Assembly (NCBI GenBank): GCA_964414785.1
Contig: CAYPXZ010000001.1
Location: 151,209-215,208 of the forward strand
Reading direction: 5' to 3'
Source: Palsa-1447 sp964414785
GTDB lineage: Bacteria; Verrucomicrobiota; Verrucomicrobiia; Opitutales; Opitutaceae
DNA: 64,000 bases
The notes under the pieces are model-generated. The model ran no database searches. It saw nothing but the letters and a program-made list of their open reading frames with translations, and was not told where the DNA came from. A program made the translations under genes and the position numbers. Positions 17,812 through 26,215 of the stretch are shown here, piece after piece. Every line of letters starts with the position of its first letter. The stretch's first letter is position 1.

Positions 17812-18698
17812 TAGAAATGGTGCGCGACACTCAGGCTGACGACATTGTTGTCATACCGGTCGAGGCCGACCGAGGTAAAATGCTCGAACTGCAGGGTGAG
17901 CGAGGTGTGCCGCCCGAGCGCCGGGGATATTGCCGCGCCGTAGGACCAGGTCCGGTCGCTCACCCGCCAGGCCACGAAGGGCTCGTTGAAGGTCCTCACG
18001 TAGTGCCACGCGCCGGGAAGGTTGAACGCGTCGGCGTCGACGGGCACCCAGCCGAACGCGGACTGCTCGGCCGTGTAGTTGGCCACCGAGTCGCCCACGC
18101 GCCAGCCACCGATCACCTTCAGGCGCCAGGTCTCGTCCATGTCCCAGTTGACCGTGCCCACGAGGCTCGCGTAGTTGCCGCAGAACACGATGTCCCTTGC
18201 GTCATAGCTGCCGACCTTCCCATCCACGAGGACCTGAAGGGAGTCGCTGACGCGCTGGCTGAAGCCGAACACCACGTCGCCCTCGATCTTGCTTCGCTCG
18301 GGGTCGTTGAATCCGACGCCGAGTCCCGCGACGCCGACGTAGAGGTTGGGGGCAAGCGGGCCGACGCCCACCTTGTGGCGCAGGGTGAACTGGGGACCCA
18401 CGGCCAGGTTGTCCAGGCCGCTGTAGCTTGTGCAGACCTCGGCGCACGCCGACAACGACGCGGTCAGAAGCGTCGAGAAATCGAGGGAGCGGATCCACGA
18501 TGCCTCAACCTGCGAGTCCAGGTCGAATGCGCCCCGGGTCCCGTCTCCCGAGGGCGCATTGGTCACGTTGTCCTGCCAGGTTGCCGAGGCCGTCGCCGAC
18601 AGGTACGGCCCGTCCGCGAGGGCGCCGATCGGTACGAGGAGCGCGAGCAGCGGGATGAGGGCCCTTCCTGTGGACCGCATGGGCCTGAAGAAATCCAT
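17811..18698 (-). CDS. Putative outer-membrane beta-barrel protein
   Basis: The 295-residue protein has a signal peptide (ALIPLLALLVPIGALA) and then alternating amphipathic strands, and it ends in Phe (SLSVAHHF), the usual outer-membrane barrel C-terminus. No enzyme motif is visible. It is the first gene of the operon with the cupredoxin and cyclase. I chose the ATG at 18698; a second ATG at 18680 (MRSTGRAL) would also leave an intact signal peptide. The long upstream extension of this frame to 18974 is antisense to the neighbouring gene and is not used. Function is unknown: a porin-like channel or structural barrel. Confidence 0.75.
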   Translation of the reverse strand: MDFFRPMRSTGRALIPLLALLVPIGALADGPYLSATASATWQDNVTNAPSGDGTRGAFDLDSQVEASWIRSLDFSTLLTASLSACAEVCTSYSGLDNLAVGPQFTLRHKVGVGPLAPNLYVGVAGLGVGFNDPERSKIEGDVVFGFSQRVSDSLQVLVDGKVGSYDARDIVFCGNYASLVGTVNWDMDETWRLKVIGGWRVGDSVANYTAEQSAFGWVPVDADAFNLPGAWHYVRTFNEPFVAWRVSDRTWSYGAAISPALGRHTSLTLQFEHFTSVGLDRYDNNVVSLSVAHHF

Positions 18699-18765
18699 CT
18701 GGATCTCGGATGGACGAAAGCGGCCAAGGAGACAAGCCCGGGCGGTCGGGCCTTCACCGAACCCG

Positions 18766-20700
18766 CTAGCGCCGAGGCCCGGCGGCCGCAGGTGGGCCCT
18801 CGCCGGCGGCGGTCCTGGCCGCGACCGTGGATCCCGGGCCCAACACAAGGCCCTCAACCGTCCTGACAAGGGGATGGGCGGGGTCGCAGTGGATGACGTC
18901 GAGCCCCTCGAGCACGGTCTTGGGGCCGCCCGGCGCCGGGGCGACGACATAGGCAACGACGGGGCTGCCGCCATCGGAACCCGGGGGCGAGATCCTGACC
19001 GTGGCGCCCTCCGCGCCCTGGGAAAGGCGCTCCCAGGCCGGCGACTGCGGAGCCTTGAGCCTCTTCCTGTGCCCGGGAGTCACGTTGGCGGTCGGCGGGG
19101 AAGGGGGGCTTGAGCCCACCCGGTTCGCGGCGGAGACCGCGAAGGTCACGCCGTGCCCGTTTTCGAGCTCCGTGAAGACCACGTAGCCCCTCGCCTGGAA
19201 ATCGCCCGCCGGCACAACAAGCGTGGCGCCCGTCGACGAGGAGACGGTGTAGTAGAGCACCGGGGCGCCGCCGTCCTGGCATGAGGGGATCCAGGTGACG
19301 TAGGCTGCCGTGTCCACGGCCTCCGCCGAAACGTGGCTGGGCGGGCGGGGTGTCGTCAGGGCCCTGAACCTGACGTCGAGCAGGGAGCGGTAAGCCGCGG
19401 GAAGCCCGGTCCCGGCGGGCTCGGCCGAAGGCGCGTCGGGGCGCCCCCCGTGGAACCCAATCATAGGCTGCGCGACCCAGTTGGAGGATTCCCTCACGGC
19501 GCCAGCCCTCCCGCCCAGGACCCTGACCGCCTCGGACGGATAGTGGTCCACCTGGTTGCCCTCGACCGAGACGTCCTCGGAGCGGTCGACCTCGATGGCG
19601 CCCCGGCCGGTTCGCTCCATGGAGACGTACGAGAACAGGCTCTCCGCTACCCTGACCTGGGAGGAGTCGCTCACCCGCAGGGCGGACCATCCGATCTCGC
19701 CGAAGAGGCAGCCGTCGACGGTGGCGCCAAGGACGGCCGGCCCCAGCTCAAGGGCGGGTGTGCTCATGTGCAGGAACTGGTCCTCGAGGAACTGGATGCC
19801 GCTCGCGTTGGAGAAGCTGACGGCCGCAGCGGCGTCCCGGGACACCGAACCCTCGGGCGAGGCTTCCGAGGGGTTGGACGCCGCCGTGAACTCGAAGCCT
19901 AGCCCCTTGAAGATGAGGCCCGCGATGGGCCGCCCCTTCGAGCCCCGGCCCGTCAACAGGGCGCCCGGGCTCGCCGCCACGACTTCCGCGGTCGTCATCT
20001 CCTCGCCGACGCGGGGCGTGTAGTAGAAGAGCCCCGCAGGCCGGTCGAAGTACCACTCGCCCGGCATCCCGAGGAGCTCGAAGGCGTTCTCTATGAAGAG
20101 GGGGGCCGTGGCCGCGGCCTCGGACCAGATCGCCCCGCCGCCGGGCGGCGCGAAGACGACGTCGCCGGGGTTCTTCCACTGGGCCCGGGGATCCATTGGG
20201 GCTAGGGGCGCGCCCGCAATGCTCTTCGAGAAGACCTGGAGCATCCGGCCGTGGGTCCGGTTGGCCGGCGTGCCGTTCACGTAGAGGCTCAGCGTGTCGA
20301 CCAGCCCCTTTGGGGCAGGCGCCACCCAGAGGTTCCTTTCCTTGTCGGCAAGCGTCCAGCCCGCCAGCCGGAACCCGTGGCTGAGTACGGGATGCTCCCC
20401 GGGGGCTGCCGTGTAGATCACGTTGAACCCGTTGGTCCCGGAGTCCTCGGGCCCGAGCTCAAGAGGCAGGTCCAGGTGGAGGTCCCCCGAGATGAAGACC
20501 GTGAGGTCGTCCGCCATGTCGCGGTTGAGGGTGCGGACCATGTCGCGGGCGCGCGCCAGCGTCCGAAGGGGCTGCTCCTCCGTCCCGGGATTCGCATCGT
20601 CCCCGCCCGGCGAGACCCAGAGGGCCGCGCGCGCCGGCTGGAGCGCCGCAAAGCCGAGGGCCAGGGCACCGAGGAGTCGCGTGACGATGTGGGGTTTCAC
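18766..20700 (-). CDS. Secreted parallel beta-helix protein, GH141-like, with fibronectin type III region
   Basis: The 644-residue protein starts at a GTG (20700) that opens directly into a signal peptide (MKPHIVTRLLGALALGFAAL). The mature part begins ALWVSPGGDDANPGTEEQPL, the usual opening of right-handed beta-helix polysaccharide enzymes such as GH141. A substituent-removing or glycosidase module follows (GEWYFDRPAGLFYYTPRVGE), then beta-helix coils with the repeated pattern VSVEGNQV / VRVAESLFS. Residues of about 450-640 are FN3-like (PPSHVSAEAVDTAAYVTWIP). The reading frame stays open upstream to 21864, but that part is antisense to the DEAD-box gene. Substrate is unknown; GH141 members act on fucosylated pectin or xylan. 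Confidence 0.75.
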   Translation of the reverse strand: MKPHIVTRLLGALALGFAALQPARAALWVSPGGDDANPGTEEQPLRTLARARDMVRTLNRDMADDLTVFISGDLHLDLPLELGPEDSGTNGFNVIYTAAPGEHPVLSHGFRLAGWTLADKERNLWVAPAPKGLVDTLSLYVNGTPANRTHGRMLQVFSKSIAGAPLAPMDPRAQWKNPGDVVFAPPGGGAIWSEAAATAPLFIENAFELLGMPGEWYFDRPAGLFYYTPRVGEEMTTAEVVAASPGALLTGRGSKGRPIAGLIFKGLGFEFTAASNPSEASPEGSVSRDAAAAVSFSNASGIQFLEDQFLHMSTPALELGPAVLGATVDGCLFGEIGWSALRVSDSSQVRVAESLFSYVSMERTGRGAIEVDRSEDVSVEGNQVDHYPSEAVRVLGGRAGAVRESSNWVAQPMIGFHGGRPDAPSAEPAGTGLPAAYRSLLDVRFRALTTPRPPSHVSAEAVDTAAYVTWIPSCQDGGAPVLYYTVSSSTGATLVVPAGDFQARGYVVFTELENGHGVTFAVSAANRVGSSPPSPPTANVTPGHRKRLKAPQSPAWERLSQGAEGATVRISPPGSDGGSPVVAYVVAPAPGGPKTVLEGLDVIHCDPAHPLVRTVEGLVLGPGSTVAARTAAGEGPPAAAGPRR

Positions 20701-20886
20701 CAAGACCACGATGGCGCCGAATGCGCCTTCGGCAACAACGAGTAAGGGGCCGCACGAACCGGTATCTTGCGCAATCCCATGCCTGGGCGCGCGTTTTGCT
20801 CCACCCGCGGCATTCCGCCCCGCGTCGGGGCGCCCGGCCCGGGTGATTAGCCTCGCGTTGGACAGGGTTCCGGGCGGTGGTGTGGG

Positions 20887-22146
20887 ATGCCTTTTACAAA
20901 ACTCGGACTGGGACCCAACTTCCTGCGCGGTGTGCAGGCCATGGGCTACACCGAGCCCACCCCCATCCAGCTGCGGGCGATCCCGGTTGTCCTCTCGGGC
21001 AAGGATCTCGTGGCCTCCGCGCAGACCGGCACGGGCAAGACCGCCGCCTTCGCCCTTCCCGTCCTCACGATGCTCGGCATCCACAAGAAGGAGGGCCCGC
21101 GCGTCCTCATCCTGGAGCCGACCCGCGAGCTTGCGGCGCAGGTTGAGACGGCGTTCCGCGACTTCGGGCGCTATTCGGACATCCGGACGACCGTGGTGCA
21201 CGGGGGCGTCGGCTACGGCCGCCAGCGCAGCGAGCTGCGCGCCGGGACGGACGTCGTCGTCGCGACGCCCGGCCGACTCATGGATTTCCTGCAGGAGGGC
21301 GAGATCAGGCTCGGCGGCCTTCAGATCCTGATCCTCGACGAGGTCGACCGGATGCTCGACATGGGCTTCATCCACGACGTGAAGAGGATCATCCAGAAGT
21401 GTCCGCCGAAGCGCCAGACGCTGTTCTTCTCGGCGACCGTGCCCCCTGAGATCGCGGCGGTGGCCTCGTTTGCGCTCAAGGACCCGGTGCGGGTCGAGAT
21501 CGGCGTCTCCCGGTCGGTCACGACGCTCATCACCCACGCCATCTACCCGGTCCACCAGGAGCAGAAGTTCGAGCTCCTCCTGGCGCTCCTGGCCTCGATC
21601 GACTTCAACAGCGTCCTCGTGTTCTCGCGGACCAAGCACGGGGCCGACCGCATCGCCCGGCGCCTGCGCGAGGCGAACCACAGCGTCGCGGTCCTGCACG
21701 CGAACCGCTCGCAGAACCAGCGCATGGAGGCCCTCGAGGGATTCCGGAGCGGCCGCTACGAGGTGATGGTCGCGACCGACATCGCCGCGCGCGGTATCGA
21801 CGTCGCCGGCGTGACCCACGTCATCAACTACGACGTCCCCGAGAACCCCGAGGACTACGTGCACCGGATCGGGCGCACGGGAAGGGCCCAGGCCGTGGGC
21901 GACGCATTCACCCTTGCGACCCCGGAGAACAATTCCGACGTGCGCGCCATTGAGCGCTTCATCGGGCAGGAGATACCCAAGATCAAGCTGACGGGGTTCG
22001 CCTACAAGAACGCCTCCGACTATCCGGCCCGGCCCGCGCCCCAGGGGCGAAGGGGCGGAGGCGGCGGTGGGGGCGGCGGCTATTCAAGCAGGCCGAGCGC
22101 TCCCCACCCGCGCGGAAAGCCCGGCGCCCATTGGGGCCGGCGATAG
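20887..22146 (+). CDS. rhlE: DEAD-box ATP-dependent RNA helicase (RhlE-like)
   Basis: The 419-residue helicase unwinds RNA duplexes in ribosome assembly or RNA decay. Motifs in order are the Q-motif (TEPTPIQLRAIP), Walker A AQTGTGKT, PTRELA, TPGR, motif II DEVD (Val in place of the usual Ala), SAT, then VFSRTKHGAD, ATDIAARGIDV and HRIGRTGR. The C-terminal 40 residues are basic and carry a run of nine glycines, an RNA-binding tail. DEVD is a tolerated variant and does not suggest loss of function. It is convergent with araD, six bases apart. Confidence 0.93.
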   Translation: MPFTKLGLGPNFLRGVQAMGYTEPTPIQLRAIPVVLSGKDLVASAQTGTGKTAAFALPVLTMLGIHKKEGPRVLILEPTRELAAQVETAFRDFGRYSDIRTTVVHGGVGYGRQRSELRAGTDVVVATPGRLMDFLQEGEIRLGGLQILILDEVDRMLDMGFIHDVKRIIQKCPPKRQTLFFSATVPPEIAAVASFALKDPVRVEIGVSRSVTTLITHAIYPVHQEQKFELLLALLASIDFNSVLVFSRTKHGADRIARRLREANHSVAVLHANRSQNQRMEALEGFRSGRYEVMVATDIAARGIDVAGVTHVINYDVPENPEDYVHRIGRTGRAQAVGDAFTLATPENNSDVRAIERFIGQEIPKIKLTGFAYKNASDYPARPAPQGRRGGGGGGGGGYSSRPSAPHPRGKPGAHWGRR

Positions 22147-22152
22147 CCCGGG

Positions 22153-22842
22153 CTAACGCTGCCCGTAGTAGGCGCCGGCTCCGTGCTTGCGCCGAAAATG
22201 CCGGTCAAGGAGGGCCGCCGGGAATGCCCTGGCGCCCGGCCGGAGCCCGAGGGTCGCCAGGGCGAGCGTCGCGCACAGTTCCAGGGCGACCGCGTACTCG
22301 ACGGCCTCGGCGGCCGTGTGCCCCCAGGTGAAGGGCCCGTGCCGGAAGACAAGGACCGCGGGAATCTCCTCGGGATCAAGTTTCGCGAACCGCTCGGCGA
22401 TCACGCGCCCGGTCTCAAGCTCGTAGTCGCCGCGGATCTCGGAGCGGGTCAATTCGCGGGTGACCGGGACCGGCCCGTTGAAGAAGTCGGAGTGGGTCGT
22501 GCCGAGGACCGGCAGGGGCAGGCCCGCCTGCGCGAAGGACGTGGCGTGGACCGAGTGGGTGTGGACGACCCCGCCCGCGTGGGGAAACCTCCTGTAGAGC
22601 TCCAGGTGGGTGGGGGTGTCCGAGGAGGGCCTCAGCCCTCCCTCGACCTTCTTGCCCCCAAGGTCGACGAGGACCATGTCCGCCGGCCGCAGCCGGTCAT
22701 AGCCGACCCCGCTCGGCTTGATCGCGATGATGCCCCGCTTGCGGTCGACGGCGCTCGCGTTGCCGAAGTTGAGGTGGACGAGCCCGTGCGCGGGCAGCTC
22801 CATGTTGGCCTCGTAGGCCTCGCGCTTGAGTTCGGTCAGCAT
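22153..22842 (-). CDS. araD: L-ribulose-5-phosphate 4-epimerase
   Basis: This 229-residue class II aldolase-family enzyme converts L-ribulose-5-phosphate to D-xylulose-5-phosphate, the last step of arabinose entry. The zinc ligands are visible in VVHTHSVHATSF and the later FRHGPFTWG, and the phosphate/substrate loops in GNASAVDRKRGIIAIKPSGV and TTHSDFF. It is the third gene of the araB-araA-araD operon, 24 bases after araA. Confidence 0.95.
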   Translation of the reverse strand: MLTELKREAYEANMELPAHGLVHLNFGNASAVDRKRGIIAIKPSGVGYDRLRPADMVLVDLGGKKVEGGLRPSSDTPTHLELYRRFPHAGGVVHTHSVHATSFAQAGLPLPVLGTTHSDFFNGPVPVTRELTRSEIRGDYELETGRVIAERFAKLDPEEIPAVLVFRHGPFTWGHTAAEAVEYAVALELCATLALATLGLRPGARAFPAALLDRHFRRKHGAGAYYGQR

Positions 22843-22866
22843 GGTCGGTTGGGCCGCAATTGAGAG

Positions 22867-24375
22867 TCAGGCGCGCGGACCCGCAAGGTGATAGTACGCC
22901 TCGTTCCAGCGCAGCTCCTTCTCCAGCTCGGCGAGCCTCGTGTCCTTGTCGATCACGACCACCTCGACCCCCGCTATCTCGGCGAAGTCCCGCAGGTGCT
23001 CCGTCGTCACGGAGTAGCTGAACGCCGTGTGGTGGGCCCCGCCGGCCCGTATCCATGCGCCGCACGCCGTCTTGAAGTCGGGCCGGCATTTCCAGACGGC
23101 CCTGGCGACCGGCAGCTTCGGCAGGGGCTCTGGGGGCTCGACGACGTCGACCTCGTTGACGATCAGCCTGAACCGGTTCCCGAGGTCTATCAGGGAGGCG
23201 TTGAGGGCCGGCCCGGCGGGGGCGCCGAAGACGAGGCGCGCCGGGTCGTCCTTGCCCCCAATCCCGAGGGGGTGGATCTCGAGCGACGGCTTTCCCGACG
23301 CGATCGACTCGCAGATCTCGAGCATGTGCGCGCCCAGGACAAGGCTGCCCGAGGGGTTCAGGTGGTAGGTGTAGTCCTCCATGAACGACGTGCCCCCCTT
23401 GAGCCCGTCGCCGATCACCTTCATCATGCGCAACAGGGCGCACGTCTTCCAGTCGCCCTCGGCCCCGAAGCCGTAGCCGTCGGCCATGAGGCGCTGGACC
23501 GCCAGTCCGGGAAGCTGGCTAAGGCCGTGCAGGTCCTCGAAGGTCGTCGTGAACCCCTTGAACCCGCCCTTCTCGAGGAAGGACCGAAGTCCGAGCTCGA
23601 TCCGCGCGGCGTCGCGAAGCGAGTGGTGGCGCTGTCCGCCGCGCCGAAGGGAGGGCGCGACCACGTAGCGCTCGGCGTACTCGGCGCAAAGGCGGCTCAC
23701 CTTCGACTCGGCCACCTTCTCGACCTCGCTCACGAGGTCGCCGACCCCGTAGCCGTCGACCTGGTAGCCGAAGCGCGTCTCCGCCGAGACCTTGTCGCCC
23801 TCCGTCACCCCGACGCGGCGCATGTTGTCGCCGAACCTCGCGAAGCGGGCCCCCTGCATGTCCTGCCATCCGCGCACGACCCGCATCCAGGCGCACAGGC
23901 GGTCCGTGACCTCCGGGTCCTGCCAGTGCCCGACGATGATCTTCCTCGCCAGGCGCATGCGCGCGTGGAGGAACCCGGCCTCGCGGTCGCCGTGGGCGGC
24001 CTGGTTGAGGTTCATGAAGTCCATGTCGATGTCCGCCCACGGCAGGTCCCTGTTGAACTGCGTGTGCAGGTGGGCGAAGGGCTTGCGCAGGCTGGAGAGC
24101 CCGGCGATCCACATCCGGGAGGGGGAGAAGGTGTGCATCCAGAGGACGACCCCGGCGCACGCGGGGGACTGGTTGGCTTCCAGGCAGAGCGCCTTGACGG
24201 CCTCGGAGCTCGTCAGGACCGACTTGAACACGAGCGGGTAGGGGATTCCCGCGGTTGTGTTGAGCGCCCTGGCGATCGTCCTCGAGTTGTCCGCCACGAG
24301 CTTCAGGGGGCCCGGCCCGTAGAGTTCCTGGGAGCCCGTGACGAGCCAGACCTCGCAGTTGGATGTGTTCTTCAT
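22867..24375 (-). CDS. araA: L-arabinose isomerase
   Basis: The 502-residue cytoplasmic Mn-dependent enzyme interconverts L-arabinose and L-ribulose. The N-terminus WLVTGSQELYGPGPL, the EGDWKTCALLRMMK stretch and the GGTSFMEDYTYHLNP block (including one catalytic Glu) identify the family, and the length is normal. It is the middle gene of the araBAD unit, 13 bases after araB. Confidence 0.96.
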   Translation of the reverse strand: MKNTSNCEVWLVTGSQELYGPGPLKLVADNSRTIARALNTTAGIPYPLVFKSVLTSSEAVKALCLEANQSPACAGVVLWMHTFSPSRMWIAGLSSLRKPFAHLHTQFNRDLPWADIDMDFMNLNQAAHGDREAGFLHARMRLARKIIVGHWQDPEVTDRLCAWMRVVRGWQDMQGARFARFGDNMRRVGVTEGDKVSAETRFGYQVDGYGVGDLVSEVEKVAESKVSRLCAEYAERYVVAPSLRRGGQRHHSLRDAARIELGLRSFLEKGGFKGFTTTFEDLHGLSQLPGLAVQRLMADGYGFGAEGDWKTCALLRMMKVIGDGLKGGTSFMEDYTYHLNPSGSLVLGAHMLEICESIASGKPSLEIHPLGIGGKDDPARLVFGAPAGPALNASLIDLGNRFRLIVNEVDVVEPPEPLPKLPVARAVWKCRPDFKTACGAWIRAGGAHHTAFSYSVTTEHLRDFAEIAGVEVVVIDKDTRLAELEKELRWNEAYYHLAGPRA

Positions 24376-24388
24376 GAGGGTGTTCGGG

Positions 24389-26056
24389 CTATTCGCCGCG
24401 GGCCGCGGCCCGGATGTCGAGGAGCCCCTTCATCACGCCGGGGAAGTCCGCCCTCCCGCGGACCCCGCCGAAGCCGTCGTGGAGGGTGCGGTAGTGGCCG
24501 TAGAGGCGGTCGTAGGTCCTCTTACTCGCGGCGTCGGGCCGGTAGGATTCCTTCCGAAGGCCCGCCATGGCGCGCTGGGCCGAGGGGAAATCCCGGTGGG
24601 CGCCGGCGAGGACCGCGGCGCTCATCGCCGCCCCGAGGGCGCACGCCTGGTTCGAGCTCGCGACGTGCAGCGTGCACCCGGTCACGTCCGCGTAGATCTG
24701 CATGAGCAGCGGGTTCTTCTCGGCGATGCCCCCGGCGCAGACGATCCGTCGGATCGGCACCCCGTACTTCCGGATCCGCTCGATGATCATGCGGGCGCCG
24801 AAGGCCGTGGCCTCGATCAGGCAGCGGTAGATGTCGGCCTGGGTCGTGTGCAACGAGCAGCCGACGATCAGGCCCGAAAGCCGCGGGTCCACGAGGACCG
24901 TGCGGTTTCCGTTGTGCCAGTCGAGTGCCAGGAGGCCGCTCTCCCCGGGCTTCTGGCGCGAGGCCTCCGCGGCCAGCCTCGAGTGCAGCGCCGCGCTGCC
25001 GCCGCAGACCGTCTCGGTCCACCACTTGAAGATGTCGCCCACGGCGGACTGCCCGGCCTCGATGCCGTAGTAGCCGGGGAGGATGGCGCCCGGGACGATG
25101 CCGCAGATCCCGGGGATGTCCGGGACCTTCTTTCGGGACGACACGACGGCGCAGTCGCAGGTCGACGTGCCGATCACCTTGACCAGGGTGCCCTCCCTGA
25201 TGCCGCAGGCGATCGCCCCGTAGTGGACGTCAAATTCGCCGATCGCGATCGGGATGCCGGCGGGGATGCCGAGCCTCTTGGCCCACTTGGGGCTGAGCGC
25301 CCCGGCCGCGGCCGTGGCGTCGTGGGCCTTCGCGTAGAGTCGGTCCCGCAGGCCGGCCAGCCTGGGATCGAGCGCGGAAAGGAACCTCTTGTCGGGGAGC
25401 CCGCCCCACTCGTCGCTGTAGAGGGCCTTGTGCCCCGCGGCGCAGATGCCGCGCACGACCTTTGTCGGGTCCGAGACGCCGGCGAGCGTCGCGGGAATCC
25501 AGTCCGAGAGCTCCACCCACGAGTACGCCGCCCTGAAGACGGCGGGGTCGACCTTGAGGCAGTGCCAGATCTTCGACCAGAACCACTCCGACGAGTACCG
25601 GTTGCCGCATTTTGCGATGTATTCGGGGCGCATCCGTGCGGCGACCTCGTTGATTCGCGCCGCCTCCCTCCAGCCCGTGTGGTCCTTCCAGAGCCAGCAC
25701 TGCGCCGAAAGGTTCCTGCGCCATCGCCCGTCCATGGCGAGCGCCCTGTTCCTTCGGTCGACGGGGATGGGGCTCGAGCCGGTCGTGTCGACACCGATGC
25801 CGACGATCTTTCCCGGTGAGAAGCCGCGCGCGCGCCCCGCCGCCTCGAGGGCCCCCCTGACGCTTTCCTGCAGGGCGGCAAGGTAGTCCCCGGGGTGCTG
25901 GCGCGCCAGGTTTGCATCCCTCTTGTCGAGCAGGACGCCGTCAGTCCCGCTCCGGTATCCGGCGACGAAGCTCCCTATCTCGGCCCCGTCCCGGCAGCGC
26001 ACGACCAGGGCGCGCGCTGAGTTGGTGCCGAAGTCAATTCCGAGGGTAAATGCCAT
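24389..26056 (-). CDS. araB: L-ribulokinase
   Basis: The 555-residue FGGY-family sugar kinase phosphorylates L-ribulose at O5. The N-terminal ATPase phosphate loop is LGIDFGTNSARALVV; GIGVDTTGSSPIPVD and the C-terminal VCAGGIAEKNPLLMQIYADV (FGGY adenosine site) follow. It is the first gene of the operon and diverges from the SSS transporter across 159 bases. That gap holds a -35-like TTGACT at 26114-26119, but I find no convincing -10 box or AraC/AraR-type operator, and no regulator gene lies in the cluster. Confidence 0.95.
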   Translation of the reverse strand: MAFTLGIDFGTNSARALVVRCRDGAEIGSFVAGYRSGTDGVLLDKRDANLARQHPGDYLAALQESVRGALEAAGRARGFSPGKIVGIGVDTTGSSPIPVDRRNRALAMDGRWRRNLSAQCWLWKDHTGWREAARINEVAARMRPEYIAKCGNRYSSEWFWSKIWHCLKVDPAVFRAAYSWVELSDWIPATLAGVSDPTKVVRGICAAGHKALYSDEWGGLPDKRFLSALDPRLAGLRDRLYAKAHDATAAAGALSPKWAKRLGIPAGIPIAIGEFDVHYGAIACGIREGTLVKVIGTSTCDCAVVSSRKKVPDIPGICGIVPGAILPGYYGIEAGQSAVGDIFKWWTETVCGGSAALHSRLAAEASRQKPGESGLLALDWHNGNRTVLVDPRLSGLIVGCSLHTTQADIYRCLIEATAFGARMIIERIRKYGVPIRRIVCAGGIAEKNPLLMQIYADVTGCTLHVASSNQACALGAAMSAAVLAGAHRDFPSAQRAMAGLRKESYRPDAASKRTYDRLYGHYRTLHDGFGGVRGRADFPGVMKGLLDIRAAARGE

Positions 26057-26215
26057 GGGGGTGGGGTGACCGCCGGCGATCCTAGGCGGCAGGTCCCCGG
26101 AGACGATCCTGAGTTGACTGGACGGTAAAGTGAACCGAAGGTCGCAACCCCACGCCGCCGGTTCCTACCTTCTCCCGGCCCCGTAACAGATAACCCCGTC
26201 TGCTCCCCAAAAGCC

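Noticed and set aside
21340..21351. DEVD instead of DEAD taken as a broken helicase motif
   Set aside because: Both acidic residues needed for catalysis remain and other motifs are intact; variants of this kind are common.
20701..21864. Upstream part of the 1032-codon minus-strand frame
   Set aside because: It is antisense to the DEAD-box helicase motifs and lacks any protein family features.
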